Assembly (NCBI RefSeq): GCF_017876775.1
Contig: NZ_JAGIOP010000002.1
Coordinates: 4,278,001-4,342,000 of the forward strand
Reading direction: 5' to 3'
DNA from: Mycolicibacterium lutetiense
GTDB taxonomy: Bacteria; Actinomycetota; Actinomycetes; Mycobacteriales; Mycobacteriaceae
DNA: 64,000 nt
Made by a program: the position numbers and the translations under genes. A model generated the notes under the pieces. It was not told the DNA's origin. It did no database searches and saw nothing but the letters and a program-made list of their open reading frames with translations. Positions 48,126 to 56,524 of the stretch are shown here, piece after piece (positions within the stretch are counted from its first letter, which is position 1; every line of letters starts with the position of its first letter).

Positions 48126-49076
48126 GTGATCGCTTCAGTGCCAGTGGAATTGCCGTCGGTGTGGACGCCTGCGGATTTCCCCGATGAGGACGCATGGTCG
48201 ATCGCCCTCTCGCACGCGGACCGCCAGGCCCTGATTGACTACGGGCGCGGCGGATCGCAGCAGGACCTGGGCCGCCACTTCGCCCCGGCGGCGACGCGGT
48301 GGGCAGCCATGCTGCAGCAAGGGCCAGGTTTCCTACGGCTGCGCGACTTCCCGATCCAGGACCTCGCCGAGTCTGAGATCGAGCACGCTTACCTGGGGCT
48401 GGGAAGCCTGCTGGGCCAGCCCGTCGGTCAGGATCGCCACGGCAACCTGATCACCCATATTCGCGATGAGCGCGGCGAGCACGGCCCGGATGTGCGCAAG
48501 TACCGGACCAATCTGCGCCAGGACTTCCACAGCGACGGTTCGGATCTAGTGGGCCTGCTGTGTCTGCATCCGGCCAAAACCGGTGGCGAATCGAAAATTG
48601 TCAGTGCCCACGCGGTCTACAACGAGATGCTGCGCCACGACCCGCACCTGGTCGAAGTGATGTATCGGCCCATGCCGTGGAGCCGCAACGGCGAACAGCC
48701 CGCGGGGGAACCCGAATTCTTCGAATTGGCGCCGATCACCGAGATCGACGGCATCCCACGGCTGTTCTTCATTGCCTGGTACATCCGCGACTCCCAACAG
48801 CACGCGGGCGCACCTCGACTGTCTGATGACCAGTTGGCCGCCCTGCGCCTGGTCGAGAACATCGCCAACGATGCGGCCTTCCATATCGAAATGGACTTCC
48901 GCCCCGGCGACGTGCAAATCCTCAACAACACCACCGTGCTGCATTCACGCGAGCAATACACCGACCACGACGAACTGAGCCGGCGGCGCCATCTGTTGCG
49001 TCTGTGGCTGACGACTGACACCCCGACTACCCACGAGCTGCTGCGCGGCGGGATCCCGAATCAGAGCGCGCGCTGA
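48126..49076 (+). CDS. TauD/TfdA-family Fe(II)/2-oxoglutarate dioxygenase
   Basis: This 316-residue oxygenase has the iron facial triad HxD at His135/Asp137 (DFHSDGSD) and a distal His273 (TTVLHSREQY). The Arg-rich RRRHLLRLWL segment is expected to bind 2-oxoglutarate. An AAGGAG site precedes GTG 48126. It is in one unit with arsR3, which suggests an inducible role in arsenic or organoarsenical metabolism; the substrate cannot be read from the sequence. It ends at a strong bidirectional terminator. Confidence 0.85.
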   Translation: MIASVPVELPSVWTPADFPDEDAWSIALSHADRQALIDYGRGGSQQDLGRHFAPAATRWAAMLQQGPGFLRLRDFPIQDLAESEIEHAYLGLGSLLGQPVGQDRHGNLITHIRDERGEHGPDVRKYRTNLRQDFHSDGSDLVGLLCLHPAKTGGESKIVSAHAVYNEMLRHDPHLVEVMYRPMPWSRNGEQPAGEPEFFELAPITEIDGIPRLFFIAWYIRDSQQHAGAPRLSDDQLAALRLVENIANDAAFHIEMDFRPGDVQILNNTTVLHSREQYTDHDELSRRRHLLRLWLTTDTPTTHELLRGGIPNQSAR

Positions 49077-49085
49077 CACGACGGA

Positions 49086-49129
49086 CACCGGCGGGATGCG
49101 AACGGGGATCTGCTCGCACCCCGCCGGTG
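49086..49129. terminator. Bidirectional stem-loop terminator
   Basis: Arms CACCGGCGGGATGCGA (49086-49101) and TCGCACCCCGCCGGTG (49114-49129) pair over 16 bases with one wobble. The hairpin lies between the convergent dioxygenase and hydrolase genes. Confidence 0.85.
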
Positions 49130-49134
49130 GACCA

Positions 49135-49935
49135 TCACTGCCGCCAAGTCGTTTTCAGCACCGCGGCCAAGGGTTCGGGCGCGACATGATGGCCCTGGCC
49201 GGTCAACTGCACCAGCCTGGCGTGGGATAACTCTCGTGCGAGCAACTCGATGGCCTGGTGCAGAAACGCAGCGCTGGCCGTCCCGGACACCAGGGTGGTG
49301 GGTCTGCGTAGGCCGGCGTAGCGGCGCACATCAGCGGGCAGTCCAGACAGAACTTCCATAGTGGGCAGCAGCGTGGGGGCGTGCGCCACGTTGGCCAGCC
49401 ACAACGGATTGTCCCGCGCGGCAGCAACTTCGGCCGGTGAAAGCCCGCCGCCCCCGCGGGTCAGCGCGTGCAGAACCAACTCTTCAAAGCGCCCTGCGTC
49501 GAGCATGCCGCGGATCCAATCCAGGTCCGGGATGGGGTAGGTGACCGGCAGCGGTGGCTCATACAGAGCCAGGCGCGGCACCAGATCCGTTGCCGACGAG
49601 GCGGTTTCCAATGCCACAACCGCCCCGAACGAGTAGCCGAACAGGGCATCGATAGGGCCAAGAGTGTCGATGACTGCGCAAACATCCTCGGTGTAGCGGT
49701 CGATGTGCGGCGGTGACAGGCCACGCTGACTGGTGCCGTGTCCGCGCAGATTGACCAGCGCGACAGTGAACCGGTCGGTGAGATGATCGGCCAGCGGCAC
49801 AAGACTCAGCGCGCTGCCCAGGCCACCGTGCACAGCCACCAGGACCGGGCCGTCACCACGCACCAGGTAGGTGATCTCGGTGCCGTCGGCTGAGCGCACC
49901 GATCCGCCGCGCAGCCACAGGTGGCCGGCCATCAT
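49135..49935 (-). CDS. Alpha/beta-hydrolase
   Basis: This 266-residue hydrolase has the oxyanion-hole region VAVHGGLGSAL, the nucleophile Ser102 in FGYSFGAVVAL, and the histidine in LTGQGHHVAPEP. The NLRGHGTSQRG loop is typical of the esterase/lactonase group. Its ATG overlaps the upstream flavoprotein stop, making it last in a four-gene operon. The substrate is unknown; hydrolysis of a Baeyer-Villiger-type ester made by the flavoproteins is one possibility. Confidence 0.82.
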   Translation of the reverse strand: MMAGHLWLRGGSVRSADGTEITYLVRGDGPVLVAVHGGLGSALSLVPLADHLTDRFTVALVNLRGHGTSQRGLSPPHIDRYTEDVCAVIDTLGPIDALFGYSFGAVVALETASSATDLVPRLALYEPPLPVTYPIPDLDWIRGMLDAGRFEELVLHALTRGGGGLSPAEVAAARDNPLWLANVAHAPTLLPTMEVLSGLPADVRRYAGLRRPTTLVSGTASAAFLHQAIELLARELSHARLVQLTGQGHHVAPEPLAAVLKTTWRQ

Positions 49936-51011
49936 CGCCGCACACCGTGGTGGGAAGGGTTGCGGGCCACCAGCTTGTTCACGACATAGGTGGCGTCACG
50001 GCCGACACCGCGCAGCGATGCCGAAGACAGGGACCGCTGCCACTCCAGACCCACGAAGCCCAGCCCCGGATGAATGAGCGACAACCCGCGCCGCTGGCGG
50101 GGCATCGCACGGTCATCGAGGGCCCCCAGCCCGGCGAGATAGTCCAGGGCGGGCCGATAGCCGGTCGCGCACAGCACGGTATCGACCTGTTCGCGGGTGC
50201 CGTCGGCCCACACCACCGCGTCGCCGTCGAGACGACGGAACATCGGCCGTCGGTCGGGACGTCCCGCGGCGACCGCATCCCGATAGGTGCCGTGGTCGAA
50301 CACCGGAACGGTCGGCGGGTTACTTAGCCACGGCCCGATCGGGGCGGCGTCCAGGCCGGTGACGGTGAACCAGAAGTGCATGTCGCGTCCCCACGGTCGC
50401 TGGGGGATGAACCGCACCCGGTCTCGGCTGGCCAGGGTCACCTCGGCGACCGCGGCCAGCTCGGCACCGATCTGCACCGCCGAATTGCCTGCGCCCACCA
50501 CCACGATGCGCTGCCCCGCCCACGGTTGGGGGCTGCGGTAGGCACTGGCGTGCAGCAGCTGGCCGGTGAAGGTGTCGGCTCCGGGAAAACTCGGTAGGTA
50601 GGGCTTGGCGAAGCTGCCGGTCGCGGCGATCAGGATCGGGGTGCTCCACTGCTGGCCGGCGGCGGTGGAGACGGTGAAGCCACTCGGGTCGCCGGTGACG
50701 GTGGTGACCTCAACGCCGGTGTGGATGTCCACGGATAGGTCTGCGGCATAGCCGCGCAGGTAGCCGATGACGTCGTCGCGGTGCGGGTAGTGGTCGGGAT
50801 CGCCTGGGAACGCCACGGCGGGCAGTGCGCTGTAGCGGGCGGGGCTGAACAGGGTCAGGCTGGCGTAGTAGTCCGGCCAGGACCCGCCGGGTTCGGCACG
50901 TGCTTCCACGATGAGCGGGTGCAGGCCGTGGTCGCCTAGCGCGGTGGCGGCGGCCAGTCCAGATTGGCCGGCGCCGATCACGATCGCGTCCTGTGGTGAG
51001 GCGGAAGTCAT
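49932..51011 (-). CDS. FAD/NAD(P)-dependent flavoprotein monooxygenase
   Basis: This 359-residue flavoprotein has AIVIGAGQSGLAAATALGDHG (FAD), GGSWPDYYASLTLFSPARYSALP, the second dinucleotide motif [21 protein letters not shown], and CATGYRPALDYL. It is related to the flavoproteins at 40752 and 52252. ATG 51011 overlaps the MFS gene stop by 4 bases; the longer frame to 52100 lies under the MFS gene and is rejected. It is third gene of the operon starting at 53586. Confidence 0.86.
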   Translation of the reverse strand: MTSASPQDAIVIGAGQSGLAAATALGDHGLHPLIVEARAEPGGSWPDYYASLTLFSPARYSALPAVAFPGDPDHYPHRDDVIGYLRGYAADLSVDIHTGVEVTTVTGDPSGFTVSTAAGQQWSTPILIAATGSFAKPYLPSFPGADTFTGQLLHASAYRSPQPWAGQRIVVVGAGNSAVQIGAELAAVAEVTLASRDRVRFIPQRPWGRDMHFWFTVTGLDAAPIGPWLSNPPTVPVFDHGTYRDAVAAGRPDRRPMFRRLDGDAVVWADGTREQVDTVLCATGYRPALDYLAGLGALDDRAMPRQRRGLSLIHPGLGFVGLEWQRSLSSASLRGVGRDATYVVNKLVARNPSHHGVRR

Positions 51012-52255
51012 TGTCGTGACGCTTCTTTCGGTGGTGGCGCATCGCTGGCGAATTGGGGTGCAGCCACGCCGGTGGCGGTGGCCAAGATCGCTGCCAGGCC
51101 GGCGACCGCGCCCAGGACCAGGAACATGGCTGCGTAACCGTGCAGCACAGTGGCCAGCGCGGCGCCGATGAATGGGGCCAGCGCGGTGGTGAACATCAGC
51201 GGTGCCGACAGAATTCCGCTGAGATGCCCGTAATGGGCTGTGCCCCAGCGTTCTGTCACGGCAGTGGCCTGCAACAGCGTCATGATGCCGCGCGCCATGC
51301 CGGCCACAATCGCGACGCCGATGAGCGCGGCCAGTGAGGTGAACAGGCCCAACAGCACGGTGGTGATCGCGATGATGGCCATGATCAGCATGGTGCGGGT
51401 GACGACGCCGAAGCGCTGCACCAGACTCTGATAGCCGATGCGGCCAAGGACCTGGCCCACGCCGCCGAGGCCGAGGGCCGCCGCCGCCGCCTGGGTGCTG
51501 ATCCCGCGCTGGGCCATCAACGGGACGAGGTTGATGACCACGGCGTAGGAGGCCAGCGCTGAGAGGGCGAACGCCGCCGTCAATGCTACGAAGGGGCGGG
51601 TACGTGCCGTGAGGGTCGCAGCCTGCACGCCGTGATGATGGATGACTGCCGGCCACGGCCTGCGTAGTCCGACGAGGTGGGCCGGGATGGTCACCGCCGC
51701 CAGCAACACTGTGAGCACGAGATAGGTGCTGCGCCAATCCAGATGCGCCGATAACGCCGCGGTCATCGGGGCGAAAACGGTGCTGGCGAACCCGGCGACC
51801 AAGGTGAGCACGGTTAGCGCCCGCACGGCATGGGGCGCGAAAAACCGTGTCAGCGCGGCGAACGCCGGCGCGTAGAACACCGCGCTCATCGCCACGCCGG
51901 CCAGCGCCCACCCGACGAGAAACCACCCGTAGGTGGGGGCAGCGGCAATCGCCAGCAACGCGGCGACACCGAGCACCGAACCACCCGTCATGACCCAACG
52001 GGGGCCATGGCGGTCCAGCGCCCGGCCCACCGGGACGCTCATGACCGCCGAGGTGAGCAGGCCTGCAGAAAACGCGGCGGTCACCGCCGAGGCCGACCAA
52101 CCGGTGTCACCGCAGATCTGGGGCAACAACACCGGGAAGGCGTAGTAGAGCACACCCCAACTGACGATCTCAGTGACACACAGCGTCACCAGCACCCCGC
52201 GCGGGCCGTGCGACCCGACGCGGGATGGCAGTGATGCACGGCGTGGTGAGTTCAT
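51008..52255 (-). CDS. MFS transporter
   Basis: This 415-residue major-facilitator protein has 12 predicted helices, an N-terminal MCT-like motif (TEIVSWGVLYYAFPVLLPQICGDTGWS) and the loop VGRALDRHGPRWVM between helices 2 and 3. It may export a modified arsenical or another product of the operon. It overlaps the genes on both sides by 4 bases. MFS members in ars operons (ArsJ, ArsP-like) exist but I cannot assign this one to a subfamily. Confidence 0.82.
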   Translation of the reverse strand: MNSPRRASLPSRVGSHGPRGVLVTLCVTEIVSWGVLYYAFPVLLPQICGDTGWSASAVTAAFSAGLLTSAVMSVPVGRALDRHGPRWVMTGGSVLGVAALLAIAAAPTYGWFLVGWALAGVAMSAVFYAPAFAALTRFFAPHAVRALTVLTLVAGFASTVFAPMTAALSAHLDWRSTYLVLTVLLAAVTIPAHLVGLRRPWPAVIHHHGVQAATLTARTRPFVALTAAFALSALASYAVVINLVPLMAQRGISTQAAAAALGLGGVGQVLGRIGYQSLVQRFGVVTRTMLIMAIIAITTVLLGLFTSLAALIGVAIVAGMARGIMTLLQATAVTERWGTAHYGHLSGILSAPLMFTTALAPFIGAALATVLHGYAAMFLVLGAVAGLAAILATATGVAAPQFASDAPPPKEASRQ

Positions 52256-53586
52256 CCGCCGATCGGGTTGAGCGACAACGTCAACGGCTGCGGGGCGCTC
52301 GCCGTGCTGCAGCAGCCGCCCTCGTTGGCAGCCTCCGCGTCATCAGCCAGGCCGCCACCGCTGCACACCCCGGTCTCGGGCAACACCAACTCGACCCGTT
52401 GCGCCGCGTCGTGGTCACCGGCCAGTTGCGCGGCCACGCTGCGCACCTGCTCGTAGCCGGTCAACGCCAAGAAGGTCGGGGCACGCCCGTAAGACTTCAT
52501 CCCCACCAGATACAGGCCCGGCTCATCGGGATGGGCAAGCTCGGCAGCGCCGTGTGGCGGCACACTGCCGCACGAGTGCAGGTTGGGATCGATCTCGGGG
52601 GCCAGCTTGCTCGGCGCCTGCAGGATCGGGTCGAGATCCAGCCGCACCTCCGACAGGAACGACAGGTCGGGCCGGAAACCGGTCAACACCACGACATGGT
52701 CGGCCGGGGCCAGCGTGCGCTCGTCATCGGCCACCAGCACCACCCGGTTCTCGACGCGATCGACGCGCTCGGTGCGAAACCCGGTGTGCAGCTTGACCAG
52801 TCCGGCATCGACAGCCGCACGGGCCCGAATTCCCAGCGCGCCACGCTGCGGCAACGCATCGGCCTCGCCGCCACCGAAACCATCACCCACGCTGCCGCGG
52901 CGCCACACCCACGACACCTGCGTGGACGGATCTTCGCGGACCACCTCGGCCAACTCGATCACCGCGGTCATCGCCGAATGGCCATTGCCCACGACGACGA
53001 CATGGTGACCGGAAAACTTCTCGGACTGGTGGCGCGAGGCGGGGATGTAGGTCACCAACCCCGCGTCCGCGGCCGACTGCTCACCGATGGCCGGAAGTCC
53101 ATCGGCACCCACAGGATTGGGTTGCGTCCAGGTCCCCGAGGCATCGATCACGGCCTGGGCCAACACCCGGGACTGCACACCGGCCTCGTCGCTGATGCGC
53201 ACCACAAACAGGGATTCGGCACGCCCAGTGCTGAGCACTCGGTCGTGGCCCTGACGCGAAACACCCACCACCCGGGCGCCGTAACGCACCCGGTCACCGA
53301 GCGCCTGCGCCAACGGCGTCAGATAGTCATCGATCCATTCTTGCCCGGTCGGGTACCCGGAAGCAGGAGCCACCCACCCGGTCGGACCCAACAGCCGGGC
53401 CGCCGCCGCATCGATCAGCTCGGGCCACGGCGAAAACGTACGTACATGAGACCAGTCCTGGATCGCCGAACCCGGCCCGCTGCCGGCTTCGAGCACCAGC
53501 GGCGTTAGGCCGCGTTCCAGCAAGTGCGCAGCGGCAGCCAGGCCTTGCGGGCCGGCACCGATCACGACAACGGGCAGGTCGGTCAT
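52252..53586 (-). CDS. FAD-dependent oxidoreductase with C-terminal cysteine tail
   Basis: This 444-residue flavoprotein has VVVIGAGPQGLAAAAHLLERG (FAD), the second site VVVVGNGHSAMTAVIELAEV, and VVLTGFRPDLSFL. Its last about 40 residues contain VCSGGGLADD and GGCCSTAS, three cysteines that recall arsenite-binding clusters and are absent from the two other flavoproteins. ATG 53586 has GAGGAG upstream. It heads the four-gene operon divergent from arsR4. Confidence 0.84.
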   Translation of the reverse strand: MTDLPVVVIGAGPQGLAAAAHLLERGLTPLVLEAGSGPGSAIQDWSHVRTFSPWPELIDAAAARLLGPTGWVAPASGYPTGQEWIDDYLTPLAQALGDRVRYGARVVGVSRQGHDRVLSTGRAESLFVVRISDEAGVQSRVLAQAVIDASGTWTQPNPVGADGLPAIGEQSAADAGLVTYIPASRHQSEKFSGHHVVVVGNGHSAMTAVIELAEVVREDPSTQVSWVWRRGSVGDGFGGGEADALPQRGALGIRARAAVDAGLVKLHTGFRTERVDRVENRVVLVADDERTLAPADHVVVLTGFRPDLSFLSEVRLDLDPILQAPSKLAPEIDPNLHSCGSVPPHGAAELAHPDEPGLYLVGMKSYGRAPTFLALTGYEQVRSVAAQLAGDHDAAQRVELVLPETGVCSGGGLADDAEAANEGGCCSTASAPQPLTLSLNPIGG

Positions 53587-53610
53587 CTTCACTCCTCGGA
53601 TCGACAACTA

Positions 53611-53640
53611 TCGATACATCGACAATGCTCGATACATCGA
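53611..53640. promoter_or_regulatory. Two 12-base direct repeats in the arsR4 divergent promoter
   Basis: TCGATACATCGA occurs at 53611-53622 and again at 53629-53640 (18-base period), and each copy is itself a near-palindrome. GTCAATAT follows at 53646, matching the site before arsR1. These are probably operators for both the flavoprotein operon and arsR4. Confidence 0.6.
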
Positions 53641-53671
53641 TGTTTGTCAATATATGTGGCATACTGGGTGC

Positions 53672-54025
53672 ATGACCAGCGCAACTGTCGCGGTGACCGC
53701 CACCGATATCGGTGCGTGCTGCTCTCCGTTGACCGGCGGGGTGATCGACACGCCGGCAGCCGAACGGCTCGCCGCGGTGTTCAAGGCCCTGGCCGACCCG
53801 GCCCGAGTCAAGCTGCTGTCACTGATCGCCGCCTCGGCTGGCGGTGAGGCCTGTGCCTGTGACCTCACCGAGCCCCTGGGTCTGTCGCAGTCGACGGTGT
53901 CGCATCACATGAAGATGCTCGTCGAGACCGGCCTGGTCAGCCGTGAGCAGCGCAGCAAGTGGGCCTATTACCGGGTCAACGAAGCCGCGCTTGAGCGCGT
54001 CGCGCACCTGCTGACGGCCCGCTAG
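53672..54025 (+). CDS. arsR: ArsR-family arsenite-responsive repressor (arsR4)
   Basis: This 117-residue repressor has an N-terminal GACCSPLTGG pair, the central EACACDLTEPLG motif and recognition helix SQSTVSHHMKMLVETGLV. The combination of N-terminal CC plus CxC resembles corynebacterial ArsR1, which binds As(III) through N-terminal cysteines and one in the central motif. ATG 53672 is chosen; 53654 would add WHTGC. It is divergent from the flavoprotein-MFS operon it presumably controls. Confidence 0.9.
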   Translation: MTSATVAVTATDIGACCSPLTGGVIDTPAAERLAAVFKALADPARVKLLSLIAASAGGEACACDLTEPLGLSQSTVSHHMKMLVETGLVSREQRSKWAYYRVNEAALERVAHLLTAR

Positions 54026-54279
54026 GTCTCACCCGGGCAACACGTTTTCGCGGGGATCCAGGGCGCCGCCCACCGGGTGAGGTGGGTTCGTGGGCATCCG
54101 CGCCAGCTTGGGCAACGTGCATCGCCGCGCCACGGCGCAACCCGAACCGAACTTGCAGCAAGCTACGGCACGCTACCCTCACGCGACGCGGCGACTTTTC
54201 GCTGAATAGAAGTAGTCACAACGAGTTCGGTGCGAGGAGTGGGCCGAGTGCGCGGTACCGAAACGGGGAAGGTTGGCCG

Positions 54280-56103
54280 ATGGCGCGAGTGGAGTGGTCC
54301 GAGCTCAGTGGTGATGAAGCCGAGACAGTGCTCGCTAACCTGTTGTACAGCAAGTACCCGACAGCCACCCGGGTCCGCCCGTCGCAAGGCGATTTCGGAA
54401 TTGATGTGATCGTTCCGGCGCCTGGGGGCGCTGTGGATGTCTACCAGATCAAGAAGTTCGCCAGCACACTGGAGTCCAGCGAGAAGCGACAAATCAAGGA
54501 CTCTTTCCGCCGTCTGATGGTCGGGATGGTTCGCCGCGGATTGCCGATCAACAATTGGTATCTGGTCATGCCGGTCGACCCCACCGTCGGTAACCATTTC
54601 GAGTGGTTCACTGGCATGTCCGATGAAGTCATCGGAGAACTCGCCCAAGCTATCGACCCCGCAACCAGCGAACCCCTGCTTACCGAGCAGGAGATCGCCA
54701 CGATCCGCGCCTGGTATGACACCCCGGGCCGAATCATCAAATGGGAGGGCCGGCCGTTCTGCGAAACCCTTGCCGGCGCCTACCCGCATGTCATCGACTA
54801 CTACCTGCGCGACGGCAAGGATCGACTGCGGGCCGCTGTCGCCGACCTCGCCCTGATCCTGCAGACCGACGCCACCCTGCCAGACGCAAACTCGGACTCC
54901 ACTGTGGCGGTGCTGACCCCCGCTGAGAGCAGAGCGCACTTGCTGCGGCTGCAGGCGGTCCTCGACGCGGACCCTCATTTCCGATATGGCGTCAGCATCG
55001 ATCCGACCCCTCCGACTCTGACCGAAGAGCCCAATCTTGTTGCCGCCACCCAAGAAATCCAAAGTGACGGCCAAACACTGACGTTCCGCATCTATGTCAG
55101 GTTCCAGGAGGCGCTCAATGAGCGGCCGATCCCAATCAGCCTGCAGTTTGCCTTCGATGACGCCAGCTTCGACCGGGCGGCGTTCGATGACTGGCGTAAA
55201 TACGGCAAATCGTTGACCGTGCCAGTCAGAGTCGATGCCGATCTGCCCGGCGGTCTCGGGCAGCAAGCGTCCGACAAGACTTCCCGCCTGATCATCGAAC
55301 CCATTGGTAATCAGCACGATCTGAGACTTCGCATCCGGACCCCCGACGGCAGCTCCGGGCCGGAATTACACTTCACCATGACCGCATCGACCGGTCCTTC
55401 GATGACCGGCCTATGGGTACAGGGAACCGACGAGACCGGGTTCGTCACCTTCGAGAGCACCTTCGACGAAGACACACAGGCCGTCACGATCGGTTTCCGA
55501 CACTCGGGATTCGTCGACGCGAACGCGGCACAAGTACTTCCCAGTCTGCAGTTCATCGCCGGCCTGCACCCCCCGAACACACTGCAGGCCGCCGAGAAGT
55601 ACGGCCCATTCCATGATTTCCAGGGCATACCTGAGGGTGCGACGATTGCGGACTCGGTCCTTGACTACGTGCGGAATCTGGCCGCCGTGCAGACGCGCAC
55701 CGCAACGCCGGTCCAGGTGCCGGATCTGTCTACCGTCACTACCGACGGCGTCCATTCAGTTGCCGCGGCAGCAGCCCTCATCGAAGGGAAAACGCTGATC
55801 GGCAGCTGGGATTCGATCGAATTCGCTCAGCAAGCCAGTGCACCGATCGACGCCACCCGTCACTACGAGCTCGTCATTGTCGAACCTCTGCACGTCACTG
55901 TCGGCGCGCAGGAGTTGACACTGGGAGCGCTCACCAGAAAGCTCCTGTCCGCCAAGCTTGTCGAGGATGGGAACACCTTGCGGGCGGTGCCTCATCATGG
56001 CTCGACTTTTCAGGTCGCCTTCGCCCCGGATCGACCCGTGCCCGGCCCCCAGCAGCAGCCGGTCAAAGGCCGAGACCTAGGGCCGCTCGATCCCGAGGCC
56101 TGA
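54280..56103 (+). CDS. Mrr-like PD-(D/E)XK nuclease-domain protein, candidate defence gene
   Basis: This 607-residue protein begins with a restriction-endonuclease-like domain: EAETVLANLLYSKYP, then GDFGIDVIVPAPGGAVDVYQIKKF with Asp42 and Gln56-x-Lys58, the Mrr-type active site. A middle domain (about 60-200) is alpha-helical, and the long C-terminal part (about 240-600) is mostly beta without a recognised family. No methyltransferase is nearby, so it is not a classical restriction pair. A stand-alone antiphage or anti-plasmid role is plausible. ATG 54280 has GGGAAGG upstream. Confidence 0.75.
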   Translation: MARVEWSELSGDEAETVLANLLYSKYPTATRVRPSQGDFGIDVIVPAPGGAVDVYQIKKFASTLESSEKRQIKDSFRRLMVGMVRRGLPINNWYLVMPVDPTVGNHFEWFTGMSDEVIGELAQAIDPATSEPLLTEQEIATIRAWYDTPGRIIKWEGRPFCETLAGAYPHVIDYYLRDGKDRLRAAVADLALILQTDATLPDANSDSTVAVLTPAESRAHLLRLQAVLDADPHFRYGVSIDPTPPTLTEEPNLVAATQEIQSDGQTLTFRIYVRFQEALNERPIPISLQFAFDDASFDRAAFDDWRKYGKSLTVPVRVDADLPGGLGQQASDKTSRLIIEPIGNQHDLRLRIRTPDGSSGPELHFTMTASTGPSMTGLWVQGTDETGFVTFESTFDEDTQAVTIGFRHSGFVDANAAQVLPSLQFIAGLHPPNTLQAAEKYGPFHDFQGIPEGATIADSVLDYVRNLAAVQTRTATPVQVPDLSTVTTDGVHSVAAAAALIEGKTLIGSWDSIEFAQQASAPIDATRHYELVIVEPLHVTVGAQELTLGALTRKLLSAKLVEDGNTLRAVPHHGSTFQVAFAPDRPVPGPQQQPVKGRDLGPLDPEA

Positions 56104-56172
56104 GCTTCGGCATCGAGTCGTGGGCCCTGACACCTTCCTCCATAGCGTGGCCACGGCTGCATCTAATGCACC

Positions 56173-56463
56173 CTACGGTGACCGCGGGCGCATGGCCCGG
56201 CTGACGGCGCAACGCTGGCTGGGTGTCGGTAACCGGTTGGTGGCCATGGTGATTGCCACGTCGATGTCAGGGTCTGAAGACGGGCCATCGCCGATCGCGG
56301 CGACCGCCCAGCCGAGTTGGCGCGTGGTCAGAGACACTGGCCCACACAGCGCGATCAACGTCGAATGGCCTGGCCGGGGCGCTTGTTCGGCGTAGCCGGC
56401 GCGCAGCCACTCAACCGCCGCGGTGAGCGCGGAACGCAGCGGGCCGCCGGGATACGGTCTCAC
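56173..56463 (-). CDS. DUF3349-like small protein
   Basis: The 96-residue frame from GTG 56463 contains AAVEWLRAGYAEQAPRPGHSTLIALC, which resembles the WLRAGYPxGVPxxDYxPLLAL core of mycobacterial DUF3349 proteins, then LTTRQLGWAVAAI. The last 15 residues are less convincing. It follows arsC3 on the same strand after 60 bases. A small accessory gene or a partly decayed copy are both possible. Confidence 0.5.
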   Translation of the reverse strand: MRPYPGGPLRSALTAAVEWLRAGYAEQAPRPGHSTLIALCGPVSLTTRQLGWAVAAIGDGPSSDPDIDVAITMATNRLPTPSQRCAVSRAMRPRSP

Positions 56464-56524
56464 AGGACCAGCCCCGTGTCCTCCGGCGGTGGAAGTGCAG
56501 GAGTGGAGCCCGTTGCGCGGGCGG

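Noticed and set aside
52225..53508. 427-codon plus-strand frame opposite the flavoprotein at 52252
   Set aside because: Shadow of a gene with FAD motifs; composition is low complexity and there is no ribosome site.
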